Assembly (NCBI RefSeq): GCF_009932435.1
Contig: NZ_BJOU01000001.1
Span: 2,232,001 to 2,296,000 of the forward strand
Direction of reading: 5' to 3'
DNA length: 64,000 nt
Origin: Gordonia crocea
GTDB lineage: Bacteria; Actinomycetota; Actinomycetes; Mycobacteriales; Mycobacteriaceae
Shown here: piece after piece, positions 1-9,582 of the stretch
How the letters are laid out: every line of letters starts with the position of its first letter
Position numbering within the stretch: the first letter of the stretch is position 1
Translations under genes and position numbers: made by a program
Notes under the pieces: model-generated
Told to the model about the DNA's origin: nothing
The model's database searches: none
What the model saw: only the letters and a program-made list of their open reading frames with translations

Positions 1-936
1 CTGGTGATCCTGCACCTCGTCGGCGGCATCCACAACGAGTCGCTGATGCTGGGCATGATGCTCGTCGGCCTCGAATTGGGGCTGGCCGCCGTCGACTCCG
101 GGCGGGCCCTGCACAGTTCACGGTGGCGGTGGTTGCCGTCGGCCGCCGGTTGGCTGCTGATCGCGGGCGCCGGCGTCATCGCCATGTCGTCGATGATCAA
201 GGCGACCTCGATCATCGCAATGGGCTTCCTCGGCGTCGCACTCGCACGGCGGTGGGGCGCGACCCTGCCCACCCTGCGGGGGCTGCCCATACGGGAGTGG
301 TGGACGACCTACCGGCACACGGTGGTCGCGCTGGCGCGCTCGGCATTGCTCATGGGCGCCATCGCGGTCGTGGTGATCGTCGGGATCTGCGTCGGCACCG
401 GACTGGGGTTCGGCTGGACGCGGACCTTGTCGACCGGCGACATCGTCCGCTCGTGGATGTCGATGCCGACCCTGCTGTCGGTCGGCGCCGGCCGCACCGG
501 CATCGGGCTGGGGCTGGGCGATCACACCCAGGCGATTCTCGACATCGTCCGCCCGCTGGGCCAACTGATCGCCGGGGCGTTCATCATCCGCTGGCTGCTG
601 GCCGCCCTCGGCGGGCGCATCCACCCGATCGGCGCGCTCGGCATCTCGATGGCCACCATCGTCGCCTTCTCCCCCTTCGCCCAGGCCTGGTACCTGCTGT
701 GGGCGGTCATCCCGCTGGCGGCCTGGGCCTCCGACCGCTGGTTCCGCATCGGCGCGATCGCCTCGTCGGCGCTCATCGCCACCGTCGTCATGCCGACGAG
801 TTCCAACACCACCGGCATCGTGTTGGCGCAGGGACTGCTGGCGGCGATCATGATGGTCGCCGTGCTCACCGCCCTGTTCTTCGAGGAGAAACCCAAGTGG
901 CTGCCCTCGATCGGGCGGTCCGGCGGCGGCGAATAG
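1..936 (+). CDS. mptB: C-terminal part of MptB-type polyprenol-phosphate mannosyltransferase (5' end outside window)
   Basis: The reading frame is open at the first base, so only the last ~311 residues are present. They form a very hydrophobic, multi-pass segment with repeated Gly/Ala/Leu/Ile helices, starting with a HLVGGIHNE-type motif typical of the GT-C alpha-1,6-mannosyltransferases that use polyprenyl-phosphomannose. MptB extends the mannan core of lipomannan/lipoarabinomannan at the outer face of the membrane. The neighbours (ABC exporter, ctaA) match the mptB locus of mycobacteria, which supports the call. The catalytic N-terminal part is not visible, so the MptB versus MptA assignment rests on context. 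Confidence 0.75.
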   Translation: MVILHLVGGIHNESLMLGMMLVGLELGLAAVDSGRALHSSRWRWLPSAAGWLLIAGAGVIAMSSMIKATSIIAMGFLGVALARRWGATLPTLRGLPIREWWTTYRHTVVALARSALLMGAIAVVVIVGICVGTGLGFGWTRTLSTGDIVRSWMSMPTLLSVGAGRTGIGLGLGDHTQAILDIVRPLGQLIAGAFIIRWLLAALGGRIHPIGALGISMATIVAFSPFAQAWYLLWAVIPLAAWASDRWFRIGAIASSALIATVVMPTSSNTTGIVLAQGLLAAIMMVAVLTALFFEEKPKWLPSIGRSGGGE

Positions 937-937
937 G

Positions 938-1903
938 GTGGAGGGCGTGTCCCGAACCGCTCCACCCCGCGATGACGCCGCCGTCCGCCTCACCGGCCTG
1001 CGCAAGTCCTACGGCACCGTCACCGCGGTCGACGGGATCGACCTGACGATGCGCCGCGGCTCGGTGCTGGCGCTACTCGGCCCCAACGGGGCGGGTAAGA
1101 CGACGACGGTGGAGATCTGCGAGGGCTTCACCGCCCCCGACGCCGGCGAGGTGCGCGTGCTCGGACTCGACCCGCGCGCCGATAACGATGCGCTGCGCGC
1201 CCGCATCGGCGTGATGCTGCAGGGCGGCGGCGCCTACCCGGGCGCCCGCGCGGCCGAGATGCTGCGCCTGTGTGCCGCCTACAGCGCCAACCCCCTCGAT
1301 CCCGAGTGGTTGCTGGACGTCCTCGGCCTGAGCTCGGTCGGCAAGGTCCCGTTCCGCCGCCTCTCCGGTGGCCAGCAACAGCGGCTGTCGCTGGCCTGTG
1401 CGCTGGTAGGACGGCCGGAGCTCGTCTTCCTCGACGAGCCGACCGCCGGCCTCGACGCCCACGCGCGGATCGTCGTGTGGGACCTCATCACCGCCCTGCG
1501 CGCCGACGGCGTGAGCGTGCTGCTGACCACCCACATGCTCGACGAGGCCGAGGGGCTGGCCGACGACATCGTCATCATCGACGCCGGGCGCGTCGTCGCC
1601 TCGGGAACCCCGCAGGAGCTGACCTCCCACGATGCGGGCGGTCTGCGGATCTCCGCGGCCGCCGGGATCGCGATCACCGACACCGCCGGCGCGGTCAGCC
1701 GTGCCTGCGGGGGCGCGCCGGTCACCGGCGCGGAGACGGCGCCGGGCACCTACCTGCTGCGCGGCCCCACGACGCCGACAGCGATCGCCGCGGTCACCGC
1801 GTGGTGCGCCGAACAGGACGTACAGATCACCGAGTTGCGCGTCGACGGGTCGAGCCTGCAGGACGTCTTCCTCAATCTGACCGGCCGGGAGGTCCGTGCA
1901 TGA
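938..1903 (+). CDS. ABC transporter ATP-binding protein, drug-export type
   Basis: A 321-residue single nucleotide-binding domain. Walker A is GPNGAGKTT (about residues 48-56), the signature is LSGGQQQR (about 142-149), and Walker B is LVFLDEPTAGLD. A C-terminal extension of roughly 90 residues follows, as in DrrA/CcmA-type exporters. It follows the mptB stop by one base, and its stop overlaps the start of the permease gene (ATGA), so the pair is translationally coupled. A second GTG at 947 is an equally plausible start. From memory this is the Rv1458c position of M. tuberculosis. The substrate is not evident; export of a lipid, a glycolipid or heme-related material is only a guess from the neighbours. 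Confidence 0.88.
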   Translation: MEGVSRTAPPRDDAAVRLTGLRKSYGTVTAVDGIDLTMRRGSVLALLGPNGAGKTTTVEICEGFTAPDAGEVRVLGLDPRADNDALRARIGVMLQGGGAYPGARAAEMLRLCAAYSANPLDPEWLLDVLGLSSVGKVPFRRLSGGQQQRLSLACALVGRPELVFLDEPTAGLDAHARIVVWDLITALRADGVSVLLTTHMLDEAEGLADDIVIIDAGRVVASGTPQELTSHDAGGLRISAAAGIAITDTAGAVSRACGGAPVTGAETAPGTYLLRGPTTPTAIAAVTAWCAEQDVQITELRVDGSSLQDVFLNLTGREVRA

Positions 1904-2697
1904 GTACCGACACCGCCCCCGCCTTCGAGCCGGGCGTCTTCGCGCCGGCGCCCCGGCCCGCACCGGTCGCGTCGATGATCGCCGCCCAGTCCGCGCTGGA
2001 GCTGCGCCTGCTGCTGCGCAACGGCGAGCAGTTGCTGCTGACGATGTTCATCCCGATCACCCTGCTCATCGGCCTGTGCCTGATCCCGCTGTCCACCGAT
2101 GCCGGCGACTCCCCTTCGGCCCGCGCCCACACCTTCTTGCCGGTGATCCTGGCCGTCGCGATCATGTCGACGGCGTTCACCGGCCAGGCGATCGCGGTCG
2201 GATTCGACCGCCGTTACGGCGCGCTCAAGCGCCTCGGGGCCACCGCCATCCCGCGGTGGGGCATCATCGCCGGGAAGTCGATCGCCGTGCTGATCGTCGT
2301 CCTCGCGCAGATGGTCCTGCTCAGCGGCATCGCGGCCGTGTTCGGCTGGCGGCCCAACGCGGGCGGGATGGGCTATGCGGCCGTCGCGATCGTGCTCGGC
2401 ACGGTGATGTTCGCGGCCTTGGGGCTGGCGCTGGGCGGCACCGGCAAGGCGGAAGTCGTCCTCGCCGCGGCCAACCTGATCTGGTTCGTCCTGGCCGGTT
2501 TCGCGAGCCTGGTGGTTTTGGGTTCGCGCGTCCCCGACGGGGCGCGCACCTTCGCCCGCGGTACCCCGTCGGGTGCCCTGGCCGACGCGCTGCGCGAGGC
2601 GGGCGAGGGCCGCTTCGCCCTCCCCGCCTTCCTTGTGTTAGCCGTGTGGGCCGTGCTGGGCACCGCCGCGGCGGTGAAGTGGTTCAGATTCGACTGA
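1900..2697 (+). CDS. ABC-2 type transporter permease
   Basis: A 265-residue membrane protein with about six hydrophobic helices: a cytoplasmic N-terminus of ~30 residues, a helix near 45-65, and then a block of helices to the C-terminus. This is the ABC2_membrane layout of export permeases. The ATG at 1900 overlaps the TGA of the ATPase gene, which fixes the start and makes this the partner of the upstream ATPase. Its 3' end runs 14 bp into the opposing ctaA gene, so the two genes converge with overlapping tails. Confidence 0.85.
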   Translation: MSTDTAPAFEPGVFAPAPRPAPVASMIAAQSALELRLLLRNGEQLLLTMFIPITLLIGLCLIPLSTDAGDSPSARAHTFLPVILAVAIMSTAFTGQAIAVGFDRRYGALKRLGATAIPRWGIIAGKSIAVLIVVLAQMVLLSGIAAVFGWRPNAGGMGYAAVAIVLGTVMFAALGLALGGTGKAEVVLAAANLIWFVLAGFASLVVLGSRVPDGARTFARGTPSGALADALREAGEGRFALPAFLVLAVWAVLGTAAAVKWFRFD

Positions 2698-3673
2698 GCT
2701 CGTCGCGCTCGCCCACCGCGACGCGGGGACGCATGACCTGGTACAGAATGGCCGTTTCGGCGACCACCGAACACGCGCCGGCCACGTGGAGCACCACGAG
2801 CAGCGCCGGGACGTTGGTGAAGTACTGGACGATGCCGATCAACGACTGCGCCACCACGGCGATGATGACGATGCGACTGCGCCGCAGGACGACCGGGTCG
2901 GGTTCAGCGCGACGGATCACCAGGAGCGCCGCCAGGATCAGCGCCAAGTAGACCACGACGAGCAATCCGTGCACGGTGGTCAGCAGCGGAATGCTCACCT
3001 TGAGCCGGTCGATCGCCTCGGGCCTGGTGCGGTCGCCGGCGTGGGGTCCGGCACCGGTGACCGTCACCCCCGCGGCCAGCGCCAGGGACAACGCCACCAC
3101 CGAGGCGGCGACGAGGCGGCGGGCCGTCGGCGGCGCCGCATCGACGCGGACCCCGTCGTCGGGCTGGGCGACCTTCGCGTAGAGGGTGGCCGCGATCCAG
3201 ACCATCGCCGCCGAGACGAGCAGGTGGGCGCCGACCACCCACCACTTCAAGCCGGTCAGCACGGTGATCCCGCCGAGGACCGCCTGCGCCACCGTCGAGG
3301 CGGGCAGGATCCACGCGTAGACGAGGACCTCGCGGCGCCGACGTGCCCGGGACACGGCCAGGACGACCGCGGCGGCGGTGGTGACGACGATCCACACGGC
3401 GATCTGTCGGTTGCCGAATTCGATGGCCTGGTGCCACCAGGGCACCTCTTCGGAAGGCAGCGGCAGCAGCGAGTCGTCGTGGCACTTCGGCCAGGTCGGA
3501 CAGCCCAGACCGGACCCGGTCACGCGGACCACCGAACCGGTGAGGGCGATCAGCGCTTGGGCCAGCAAGGCGGCGAGCGCGATGCGCCGCTGCGTGCGGA
3601 GTCCGGGCAGGGGCAGGAGGTCGACGACGCGGTACCACGTCGCGACGATCGGGTTGGCGGCCACGACGCTCAT
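2684..3673 (-). CDS. ctaA: Heme A synthase CtaA
   Basis: A 329-residue protein with about eight transmembrane helices. The first periplasmic loop carries VTGSGLGCPTWPKC, the Cys-containing signature of COX15/CtaA. The enzyme oxidises the C8 methyl of heme O to the formyl group of heme A in the membrane, completing the cofactor for aa3 cytochrome oxidase. The ATG at 3673 directly abuts an inverted repeat at 3674-3690 that resembles one in front of ctaB. It converges with the ABC permease gene (14-bp overlap). ctaB lies about 1.5 kb away, as in mycobacteria. Confidence 0.93.
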   Translation of the reverse strand: MSVVAANPIVATWYRVVDLLPLPGLRTQRRIALAALLAQALIALTGSVVRVTGSGLGCPTWPKCHDDSLLPLPSEEVPWWHQAIEFGNRQIAVWIVVTTAAAVVLAVSRARRRREVLVYAWILPASTVAQAVLGGITVLTGLKWWVVGAHLLVSAAMVWIAATLYAKVAQPDDGVRVDAAPPTARRLVAASVVALSLALAAGVTVTGAGPHAGDRTRPEAIDRLKVSIPLLTTVHGLLVVVYLALILAALLVIRRAEPDPVVLRRSRIVIIAVVAQSLIGIVQYFTNVPALLVVLHVAGACSVVAETAILYQVMRPRVAVGERDELSRI

Positions 3674-3690
3674 ACTACGCAGTGTCGTAG
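3674..3690 (-). promoter_or_regulatory. Inverted repeat at the ctaA start, shared with ctaB
   Basis: The 17 bases directly before the ctaA ATG contain CTACG and CGTAG arms separated by six bases. Read in the ctaA direction the site includes ACTGCGTAGTA; the site before ctaB has ACTTCGTAGTA. ACTAC/GTAGT arms recall BlaI-family operators of mycobacteria. Seen: the repeat and the shared 11-mer. Inferred: an operator. Confidence 0.5.
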
Positions 3691-3712
3691 ATTCGCAGGT
3701 CGCGGGGGCGAA

Positions 3713-4090
3713 TCAGTCGAGCTCGGCGCTGTTGCGGGCCTTCGGGAACCGGGTCTGGTGGGCCACCCAGCCGGCCATCTTGCGCCAGTGCGACGGCGCA
3801 ATCCGCGCGGTCGAGACCAGTTCGCGGGTCCACTCGTCGGAGACGCTCAGCCCGTCCACCGCGTCGACCACCGCCTGGGCGGTCGCCTCGTCGGCGACCA
3901 CGCGGTCGCCAAGGTATCCGCCGTCGCCGCCGACGAGGGTGATGCGCACCCCGGCCTCGCCGATCGGCTGCAGGACCGCGGTCGCCGAACCGCCCTCGCG
4001 GCTCACGTACCGACGGATGGAATGGACCACCCCGGCGGGGGCGGAGGGGCCGGTGGTCTCGGCAGTCGTCTGCGCGCTGTCCTCGCTCAT
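3713..4090 (-). CDS. Small conserved actinobacterial protein of unknown function
   Basis: A 125-residue soluble protein starting MSEDSAQTTAE. After an acidic, Thr/Ser-rich N-terminus comes a compact alpha/beta region (VVHSIRRYVSREGGSATAVLQP, written here only to show the character of the fold start). It ends with a basic stretch, HWRKMAGWVAHQTRFPKARN. The start at 4090 is favoured because TATCAT, a good -10 box, lies 7 nt upstream, predicting a leaderless mRNA; longer versions of the frame are Arg/Pro-rich and unlikely. It sits between ctaA and qor, the position of a conserved hypothetical in mycobacteria. I do not recognise a functional domain. Confidence 0.7.
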   Translation of the reverse strand: MSEDSAQTTAETTGPSAPAGVVHSIRRYVSREGGSATAVLQPIGEAGVRITLVGGDGGYLGDRVVADEATAQAVVDAVDGLSVSDEWTRELVSTARIAPSHWRKMAGWVAHQTRFPKARNSAELD

Positions 4091-4097
4091 GGCAACG

Positions 4098-4103
4098 ATG
4101 ATA
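4098..4103 (-). promoter_or_regulatory. -10 box for the small protein at 4090 (leaderless)
   Basis: TATCAT on the minus strand is separated by 7 nt from the ATG at 4090. This places the transcription start at or next to the start codon. Confidence 0.5.
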
Positions 4104-4170
4104 CTTCGCCGCCGGGCCGCGGCGGGTCGCCGGTGTTGCGGCCCGGCGCACCGGGTGTACAACTGGGAAC

Positions 4171-5136
4171 ATGCACGCGATCGTGGTGACCGAACACGGC
4201 GGACCCGACGTCCTGGCCTGGCAGGAGGCACCGGATCCGGTACCCGGCCCGGGGCAGGTCGTCGTCGACACGCGGGCGGCCGGGGTGAACTTCATCGACA
4301 CCTATCTGCGCCGCGGCCTGTACCCCAGCCATCCGCCCTACATCCCGGGATCCGAGGGTGCCGGCGTCGTGGCCGTCGTCGGCGAGGGCGTCACGGGGAT
4401 CGCCGTCGGCGACCGGGTCGCCTGGTGCGATGCGGCCGGGTCGTATGCGCAGCGGGTCGTCGTCGGTGCCGATCGCGCGGTGCCCGTCCCCGCAGCGATT
4501 GCCGACGACGCGGCCGGGACGATGCTGTTGCAGGGGCTCACCGCCGACTACCTCCTCGACGGTGCCGCCCATCCGCGCGCCGGGGACACCATTCTCGTGC
4601 ACGCCGGGGCCGGCGGGGTCGGCCTGATCCTGACCCAGCTGGCCGTCGCGGCCGGGATCACCGTCATCACCACGGTCTCCTCCGACGAGAAGGAAACACT
4701 GTCCCGCGGTGCCGGGGCCACCCACGTGCTGCGCTACGGCCCGGACCTGGCCGCCCGCGTCGCCGACCTCACCGACGGCAAGGGCGTGGCGGTGGCCTAC
4801 GACGGGGTCGGTGCGGACACCTTCGAGCAGAGTCTTGCCGCGACGCGGATCCGCGGCACCGTCGTCCTCTTCGGCGCCGCCAGCGGTCCGGTTCCCCCCT
4901 TCGACCTGCAGCGGCTCAACGGCGCCGGGTCGTTGTCGGTGACCCGCCCGACGCTCGCGCACTTCATCGCCGACGCCGCGGAGTTCGCCCTGCGCAGCAC
5001 CCGTTTCGTCGAGGCGGTGGCCGGCGGTGCGGTGGCCATCCGCGTCGGGGCGCACTACCGGCTCGCCGACGCGGCACAAGCGCATCGAGATCTCGAGTCG
5101 CGGAAGACGACCGGGTCGATCGTGTTGACCGCCTAG
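4171..5136 (+). CDS. qor: Zinc-independent NADPH:quinone oxidoreductase (MDR family)
   Basis: A 321-residue medium-chain dehydrogenase/reductase. The N-terminal GroES-like domain carries the quinone-reductase pattern GVNFIDTYLRRGLYPSHPP. The Rossmann domain follows with the dinucleotide motif HAGAGGVGL (about residue 150) and a C-terminal ESRKTTGSIVL tail typical of Qor. The zinc-binding cysteines of alcohol dehydrogenases are missing. It probably reduces quinones with NADPH in the cytosol. TACAAC ends 7 nt before the ATG, so a leaderless transcript is possible. It converges with ctaB (31-bp gap), an arrangement retained from mycobacteria. Confidence 0.9.
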   Translation: MHAIVVTEHGGPDVLAWQEAPDPVPGPGQVVVDTRAAGVNFIDTYLRRGLYPSHPPYIPGSEGAGVVAVVGEGVTGIAVGDRVAWCDAAGSYAQRVVVGADRAVPVPAAIADDAAGTMLLQGLTADYLLDGAAHPRAGDTILVHAGAGGVGLILTQLAVAAGITVITTVSSDEKETLSRGAGATHVLRYGPDLAARVADLTDGKGVAVAYDGVGADTFEQSLAATRIRGTVVLFGAASGPVPPFDLQRLNGAGSLSVTRPTLAHFIADAAEFALRSTRFVEAVAGGAVAIRVGAHYRLADAAQAHRDLESRKTTGSIVLTA

Positions 5137-5167
5137 CACCCGACCGCAGCGGGATCGAGGGCCCGGC

Positions 5168-6133
5168 TCAGGAGAAGTAAGACGCGATGGTCGGCAGGTG
5201 GAACACCGCGTCGATGGCCAGACCGCAGAACAGGGCGGCCAGGTACTCGTTGGACTGGAGGAAGACCTTGAGCGGGACGACTTCCTTGCCGGCCCGCGTC
5301 TCGCGGTACAGCTTCCACACGCGCTGGGTGAACCAGGCACCCGCGGCGATCGCGACGGCGGCGTAGATGACTCCGGTCGCCGGGATCAGCACCAGGGAGG
5401 TCACCACCGTCGCGACGGTGTAGATCACCATCTGGCGGGTGACGTACTCCTCGGTCGCCACCACCGGCAGCATCGGCACCCCGGCCGCCTCGTAATCCTC
5501 GCGGTAGCGCATGGCCAACGCCCAGGTGTGCGGCGGCGTCCAGAAGAAGATCACCAGGAACAGCACGACCGGCTGCCAACTCAGCGATCCGGTGACCGCG
5601 GCCCAGCCGACGAGGGTCGGCATGCATCCTGCCGCACCGCCCCACACCACGTTCTGCGACGTGCGGCGTTTGAGGATCAAGGTGTAGACGCCGACGTAGA
5701 AGGCGATCGTGATCATCACCAGGATCGCCGCCAGCAGGTTGGCGAACCGCCACAGGACGACGAACGACGCCGCGCCGAGCACGATGCCGAAGACGAGTGC
5801 CGCGCGCGGGGTCACCGCGTGGCGGGCCAACGGCCGGCGCTGGGTCCGCCGCATCTTCTGGTCGATGTCGGCGTCGGCGACCATGTTCAGGGTGTTGGCG
5901 CTCGCCGCACCCAACCAACCGCCGATGAGCGTCGCCGCGATCAACCCGATGTCGACGTGGCCGCGGTCGGCTTGGAGCATCACCGGGATGGTCGCGACCA
6001 GCAACAGCTCGATCACCCGCGGCTTGGTCAGGGCGATATAGGCCGCAAGGATGTTGCGCACGCGCGTGGGCACCGAATCTTCGGGCGAGTGATCGACCAC
6101 CGGGCTCGTGCCCGCGCGCTCACCGCTCACCAT
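5168..6133 (-). CDS. ctaB: Protoheme IX farnesyltransferase (heme O synthase) CtaB
   Basis: About 321 residues of the UbiA prenyltransferase superfamily. It has around nine helices and the two Asp-rich motifs, [19 protein letters not shown] and a later [14 protein letters not shown] loop. The enzyme attaches a farnesyl group to heme b, giving heme O, the substrate of CtaA. ATG 6133 is chosen because a GGAG sits 4-5 nt upstream; a GTG at 6145 would add four residues. It is divergent from tkt with a 194-bp regulatory region between them. Confidence 0.93.
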   Translation of the reverse strand: MVSGERAGTSPVVDHSPEDSVPTRVRNILAAYIALTKPRVIELLLVATIPVMLQADRGHVDIGLIAATLIGGWLGAASANTLNMVADADIDQKMRRTQRRPLARHAVTPRAALVFGIVLGAASFVVLWRFANLLAAILVMITIAFYVGVYTLILKRRTSQNVVWGGAAGCMPTLVGWAAVTGSLSWQPVVLFLVIFFWTPPHTWALAMRYREDYEAAGVPMLPVVATEEYVTRQMVIYTVATVVTSLVLIPATGVIYAAVAIAAGAWFTQRVWKLYRETRAGKEVVPLKVFLQSNEYLAALFCGLAIDAVFHLPTIASYFS

Positions 6134-6196
6134 GCCACTCCGCACTTGTTGGGACTCTTTCCGCGGGACCGGACCGGTCGACCGCGGATCGCACTA

Positions 6197-6209
6197 CTAC
6201 GAAGTGTAG
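6197..6209 (-). promoter_or_regulatory. Inverted repeat and -10 box upstream of ctaB
   Basis: CTACGAAGTGTAG is a dyad with CTAC and GTAG arms. In the ctaB direction it contains TACACT, a good -10 hexamer, and continues into CGTAGTA, matching the site at the ctaA start. An operator overlapping the -10 would suit a repressor. Confidence 0.5.
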
Positions 6210-6279
6210 ACCGGGACTCGCCGGCGACCGAACCGGGCCGTTCACCGCCGCCCCTTCTGTCGTCGGGCCACTTCCCTAC

Positions 6280-6285
6280 TAGGCT
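6280..6285 (+). promoter_or_regulatory. Candidate -10 box for the tkt operon
   Basis: TAGGCT is about 42 bases before the tkt GTG, leaving a short leader that contains AGGAG at 6312-6316. No convincing -35 is seen. Confidence 0.35.
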
Positions 6286-6327
6286 GAAGCTGACACCGTC
6301 ACGCCCATCCCAGGAGAACGCACCACC

Positions 6328-8415
6328 GTGGTCCACACCGACGAGATCGCCAAGCTGACCCAGCCCGCCCATCCCGACGACTGGACCGATGTCGACACCG
6401 CCGCGGTGGACACCGCCCGGCTGCTCGCCGCCGACGCCGTGCAGAAGTGCGGCAGCGGCCACCCCGGCACCGCGATGAGCCTGGCCCCGCTGGCCTACAC
6501 CCTGTTCCAGCGCGTCCTCCGCCACGACCCGACCGACCCCGAGTGGGTGGGCCGCGACCGGTTCGTCCTGTCCTGCGGGCACAGCAGTCTGACCCTGTAC
6601 GTCCAGCTGTACCTCGGCGGTTTCGGACTCGAACTCGACGACCTCAAAGCCCTTCGCACCTGGGGCTCGCTGACCCCCGGCCACCCGGAGTACCGCCACA
6701 CCAAGGGCGTGGAGATCACCACCGGCCCGCTCGGCCAGGGCCTTGCCTCCGCCGTCGGCATGAGCATGGCGTCGCGCTACGAGCGCGGCCTGTTCGACCC
6801 CGACGCCGCGCCGGGCGCCAGCCCCTTCGACCACTTCATCTATGTCATCGCCTCCGACGGCGACATCCAAGAGGGCGTCACCGGCGAGGCCAGTTCGCTG
6901 GCCGGGACCCAGCAGTTGGGCAACCTGATCGTCTTCTACGACCAGAACCAGATCTCTATCGAGGACGACACCGACATCGCCCTGTCCGAGGACGTCGCCG
7001 AGCGCTACCGGTCCTACGGATGGCACGTGCAGAACGTCGACGGCGGAGAGAACGTCGTCGGGATCGAGGCAGCCGTGCAGGCGGCCAAGGCGGTGACCGA
7101 CCGTCCGTCGCTGATCTGCCTGCGCACCGTAATCGGCTACCCGGCGCCGACCAAGATGAACACCGGCTCGGCCCACGGCGCGGCCCTGGGCGCCGAGGAG
7201 ATCGCCGAGACGAAGAAGATCCTCGGCTTCGACCCCGAGGCCGACTTCGCGGTATCCGACGAGGTCATCAGCCACACCCGCTCGCTGGCCGAGCGGGCCG
7301 CCGCGGTGCGGGCCGACTGGACCGCCGCCTTCGACGCCTGGGCCGCCGGTGCGCCGGACCGCAAGGCACTGTTCGACCGGCTGCACGCCCACGAACTCCC
7401 CGACGGCTGGCGCGACGCCCTGCCGAGCTGGAATGCCGGCGAGTCCGTCGCAACCCGCAGCGCCTCGGGCAAGGTGCTCGGCGCGCTCGGCCCGGTGCTG
7501 CCCGAGCTGTGGGGCGGCTCGGCCGACCTCGCCGGGTCGAACAACACGACCATCGCCGGGGCGAAATCCTTTGGCCCGGCGTCGATCTCCACGTCGACCT
7601 GGACCGCCGACCCGTACGGGCGCACCCTGCACTTCGGGATCCGCGAGCACGCGATGGGCGCCATCCTCTCGGGCATCGTGCTGCACGGCCCGACGCGCGC
7701 CTACGGCGGCACCTTCCTGCAGTTCGCCGACTACATGCGCCCGGCCGTCCGACTGGCCGCGCTGATGGAGATCGACCCGATCTACGTGTGGACCCACGAC
7801 TCGATCGGCCTCGGCGAGGACGGGCCGACCCATCAGCCCATCGAGCACCTGGCCGCGCTGCGGGCGATCCCCCACCTCGACGTGATCCGCCCGGCCGACG
7901 CCAACGAAACCGCCCACGCCTGGGCACAGGTCTTGACCCGGCGCGACAACCCGGCGGGCCTGGCCCTGACCCGGCAGAACGTGCCGGTACTGGAGGGCAC
8001 GTCCGCGGAGGGCGTGGCCGCCGGCGGCTACATCCTCGCCGACTCGACGGGCGAGACCCCCGACGTCGTCCTCATCGCCACCGGCTCGGAGGTCCAGCTT
8101 GCCGTGCAGGCCCGGGCCGCCCTGGCCGAGACCGGCGTCGACGCCCGCGTCGTCTCCATGCCCTGCGTCGAATGGTTCGACGCACAGCCGCAGGAGTACC
8201 GGGATTCGGTGCTGCCGCCGCAGGTCCGGGCGCGGGTCGCGGTGGAGGCCGGAATCGCATTGACCTGGTACCGATTCGTCGGCGACGCCGGCGAGATCGT
8301 CTCCATCGAGCACTACGGCGCCTCGGCCGGATACGAGGTTTTGTACGAGAAGTTCGGCGTGACCGCCGCCGCCGTCACCGAGGCGGCGCAGCGCTCCATC
8401 GCCAAGGCGAAGTAA
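6328..8415 (+). CDS. tkt: Transketolase
   Basis: A 695-residue, thiamine-diphosphate-dependent transketolase of normal length. The N-terminal pyrophosphate domain has [13 protein letters not shown] (about residues 37-49) and the [13 protein letters not shown] motif [15 protein letters not shown]. The middle pyrimidine domain carries [11 protein letters not shown] and [16 protein letters not shown]. The enzyme moves two-carbon ketol units between sugar phosphates in the non-oxidative pentose-phosphate pathway. The GTG start is preceded by AGGAG 11 nt upstream. First gene of tkt-tal-zwf-opcA-pgl, all on the same strand with gaps of about 45 bp or less. Confidence 0.97.
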   Translation: MVHTDEIAKLTQPAHPDDWTDVDTAAVDTARLLAADAVQKCGSGHPGTAMSLAPLAYTLFQRVLRHDPTDPEWVGRDRFVLSCGHSSLTLYVQLYLGGFGLELDDLKALRTWGSLTPGHPEYRHTKGVEITTGPLGQGLASAVGMSMASRYERGLFDPDAAPGASPFDHFIYVIASDGDIQEGVTGEASSLAGTQQLGNLIVFYDQNQISIEDDTDIALSEDVAERYRSYGWHVQNVDGGENVVGIEAAVQAAKAVTDRPSLICLRTVIGYPAPTKMNTGSAHGAALGAEEIAETKKILGFDPEADFAVSDEVISHTRSLAERAAAVRADWTAAFDAWAAGAPDRKALFDRLHAHELPDGWRDALPSWNAGESVATRSASGKVLGALGPVLPELWGGSADLAGSNNTTIAGAKSFGPASISTSTWTADPYGRTLHFGIREHAMGAILSGIVLHGPTRAYGGTFLQFADYMRPAVRLAALMEIDPIYVWTHDSIGLGEDGPTHQPIEHLAALRAIPHLDVIRPADANETAHAWAQVLTRRDNPAGLALTRQNVPVLEGTSAEGVAAGGYILADSTGETPDVVLIATGSEVQLAVQARAALAETGVDARVVSMPCVEWFDAQPQEYRDSVLPPQVRARVAVEAGIALTWYRFVGDAGEIVSIEHYGASAGYEVLYEKFGVTAAAVTEAAQRSIAKAK

Positions 8416-8461
8416 CCACCCGGCCGGCGCGGCCGACCCACCATCTGAAGGAGTGGCCCGA

Positions 8462-9577
8462 ATGAGTACGAACGAGCGTTTGGCGGAACTGAGTGAGGCC
8501 GGGGTCTCGGTCTGGCTCGACGACCTGTCGCGCGATTTGCTGCGCAGCGGCCGGCTGGCCGAGTTGATCGCGACCCGGTCGGTGGTCGGCGTGACGACCA
8601 ACCCGTCGATCTTCCAGGCCGCCCTGTCCGCCGGCGACAGCTACGCCGAGCAGGTTGCCGCGCTGGCCGCCGGCGGCGCCGATGTCGACGCCGCGATCCG
8701 CACCATCACCACCGACGACGTGCGCGACGCGTGCGACGTCTTCGCACCGGTCTTCGTCGAGTCCGACGGCGTCGACGGCCGGGTGTCGATCGAGGTGGAT
8801 CCGCGCCTGGCCCACGACACCGACGGCACCGTCGCGCAGGCGATCGAGCTGTGGCAGGCGGTCGACCGGCCCAACCTGCTCATCAAGATCCCGGCCACCA
8901 AAGCCGGTCTGCCGGCGATCACCCGGGTGCTGGCCGAGGGCATCAGCGTCAACGTGACGCTGATCTTCTCCGTCGACCGCTACGGCGAGGTCATCGAGGC
9001 CTTCCTCGACGGGCTCGACGCCGCGCTCGCCGCCGGCCACGACATCGCGACCCTGCACTCGGTGGCGTCCTTCTTCGTCTCGCGCGTCGACACCGAGATC
9101 GACAAGCGTCTCGAGGCGATCGGCACCGACGAGGCGCTGGCCCTGCGCGGCAAGGCCGGGCTGGCCAACGCCCGCCTCGCCTACGCGCGCTACCTCGACG
9201 TCTTCACCCGGGAGGTCCGGTTCCCCGATCTGGCCGCGCAGGGCGCCCGGCCGCAGCGGGCGCTGTGGGCGTCGACGGGCACCAAGAACCCCGACTACGC
9301 CGACACGCTCTACGTCTCCGAGCTGGTCGCCCCCGACACCGTGAACACGATGCCGGGCAAGACCATGGAGGCCTTTGCCGACCACGGATGGGTCGACCGC
9401 GAGTCGATCATCGGCCAGGAGGCCTCGGCCCGGGAGACGATGACCCAGATCGCCGCCGCCGGCGTCGATCTGGACGACGTCTTCGTCCTACTCGAGGACG
9501 AGGGCGTCACCAAGTTCATCGACGCGTGGTCGGATCTGCTGGCCGCGACGGCGGACCAACTCGGCGCCAAGGCCTGA
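8462..9577 (+). CDS. tal: Transaldolase (actinobacterial long form)
   Basis: A 371-residue transaldolase of the Tal B/long type found in actinobacteria and cyanobacteria. The [11 protein letters not shown] motif near residue 45 binds substrate. The Schiff-base lysine lies in [11 protein letters not shown] (about residue 140), and [11 protein letters not shown] follows. It transfers a dihydroxyacetone unit from sedoheptulose-7-phosphate to glyceraldehyde-3-phosphate. ATG 8462 is preferred over the in-frame GTG nine bases earlier because AAGGAG lies 8 nt before it. The gene is 46 nt downstream of tkt. Confidence 0.96.
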   Translation: MSTNERLAELSEAGVSVWLDDLSRDLLRSGRLAELIATRSVVGVTTNPSIFQAALSAGDSYAEQVAALAAGGADVDAAIRTITTDDVRDACDVFAPVFVESDGVDGRVSIEVDPRLAHDTDGTVAQAIELWQAVDRPNLLIKIPATKAGLPAITRVLAEGISVNVTLIFSVDRYGEVIEAFLDGLDAALAAGHDIATLHSVASFFVSRVDTEIDKRLEAIGTDEALALRGKAGLANARLAYARYLDVFTREVRFPDLAAQGARPQRALWASTGTKNPDYADTLYVSELVAPDTVNTMPGKTMEAFADHGWVDRESIIGQEASARETMTQIAAAGVDLDDVFVLLEDEGVTKFIDAWSDLLAATADQLGAKA

Positions 9578-9582
9578 CGCCG

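Noticed and set aside
118..1005. Long opposite-strand open frames, here and under most genes
   Set aside because: They are Arg/Pro/Gly-rich shadows typical of high-GC DNA and lack domain features.
5150..5175. A single GAGGGCCCGGCTCAG stretch at the qor/ctaB convergent junction resembling one 21-bp repeat unit
   Set aside because: Only the GAGGGCCC core matches well; the GTCGACG half is absent and there is no second unit, so chance is likely.
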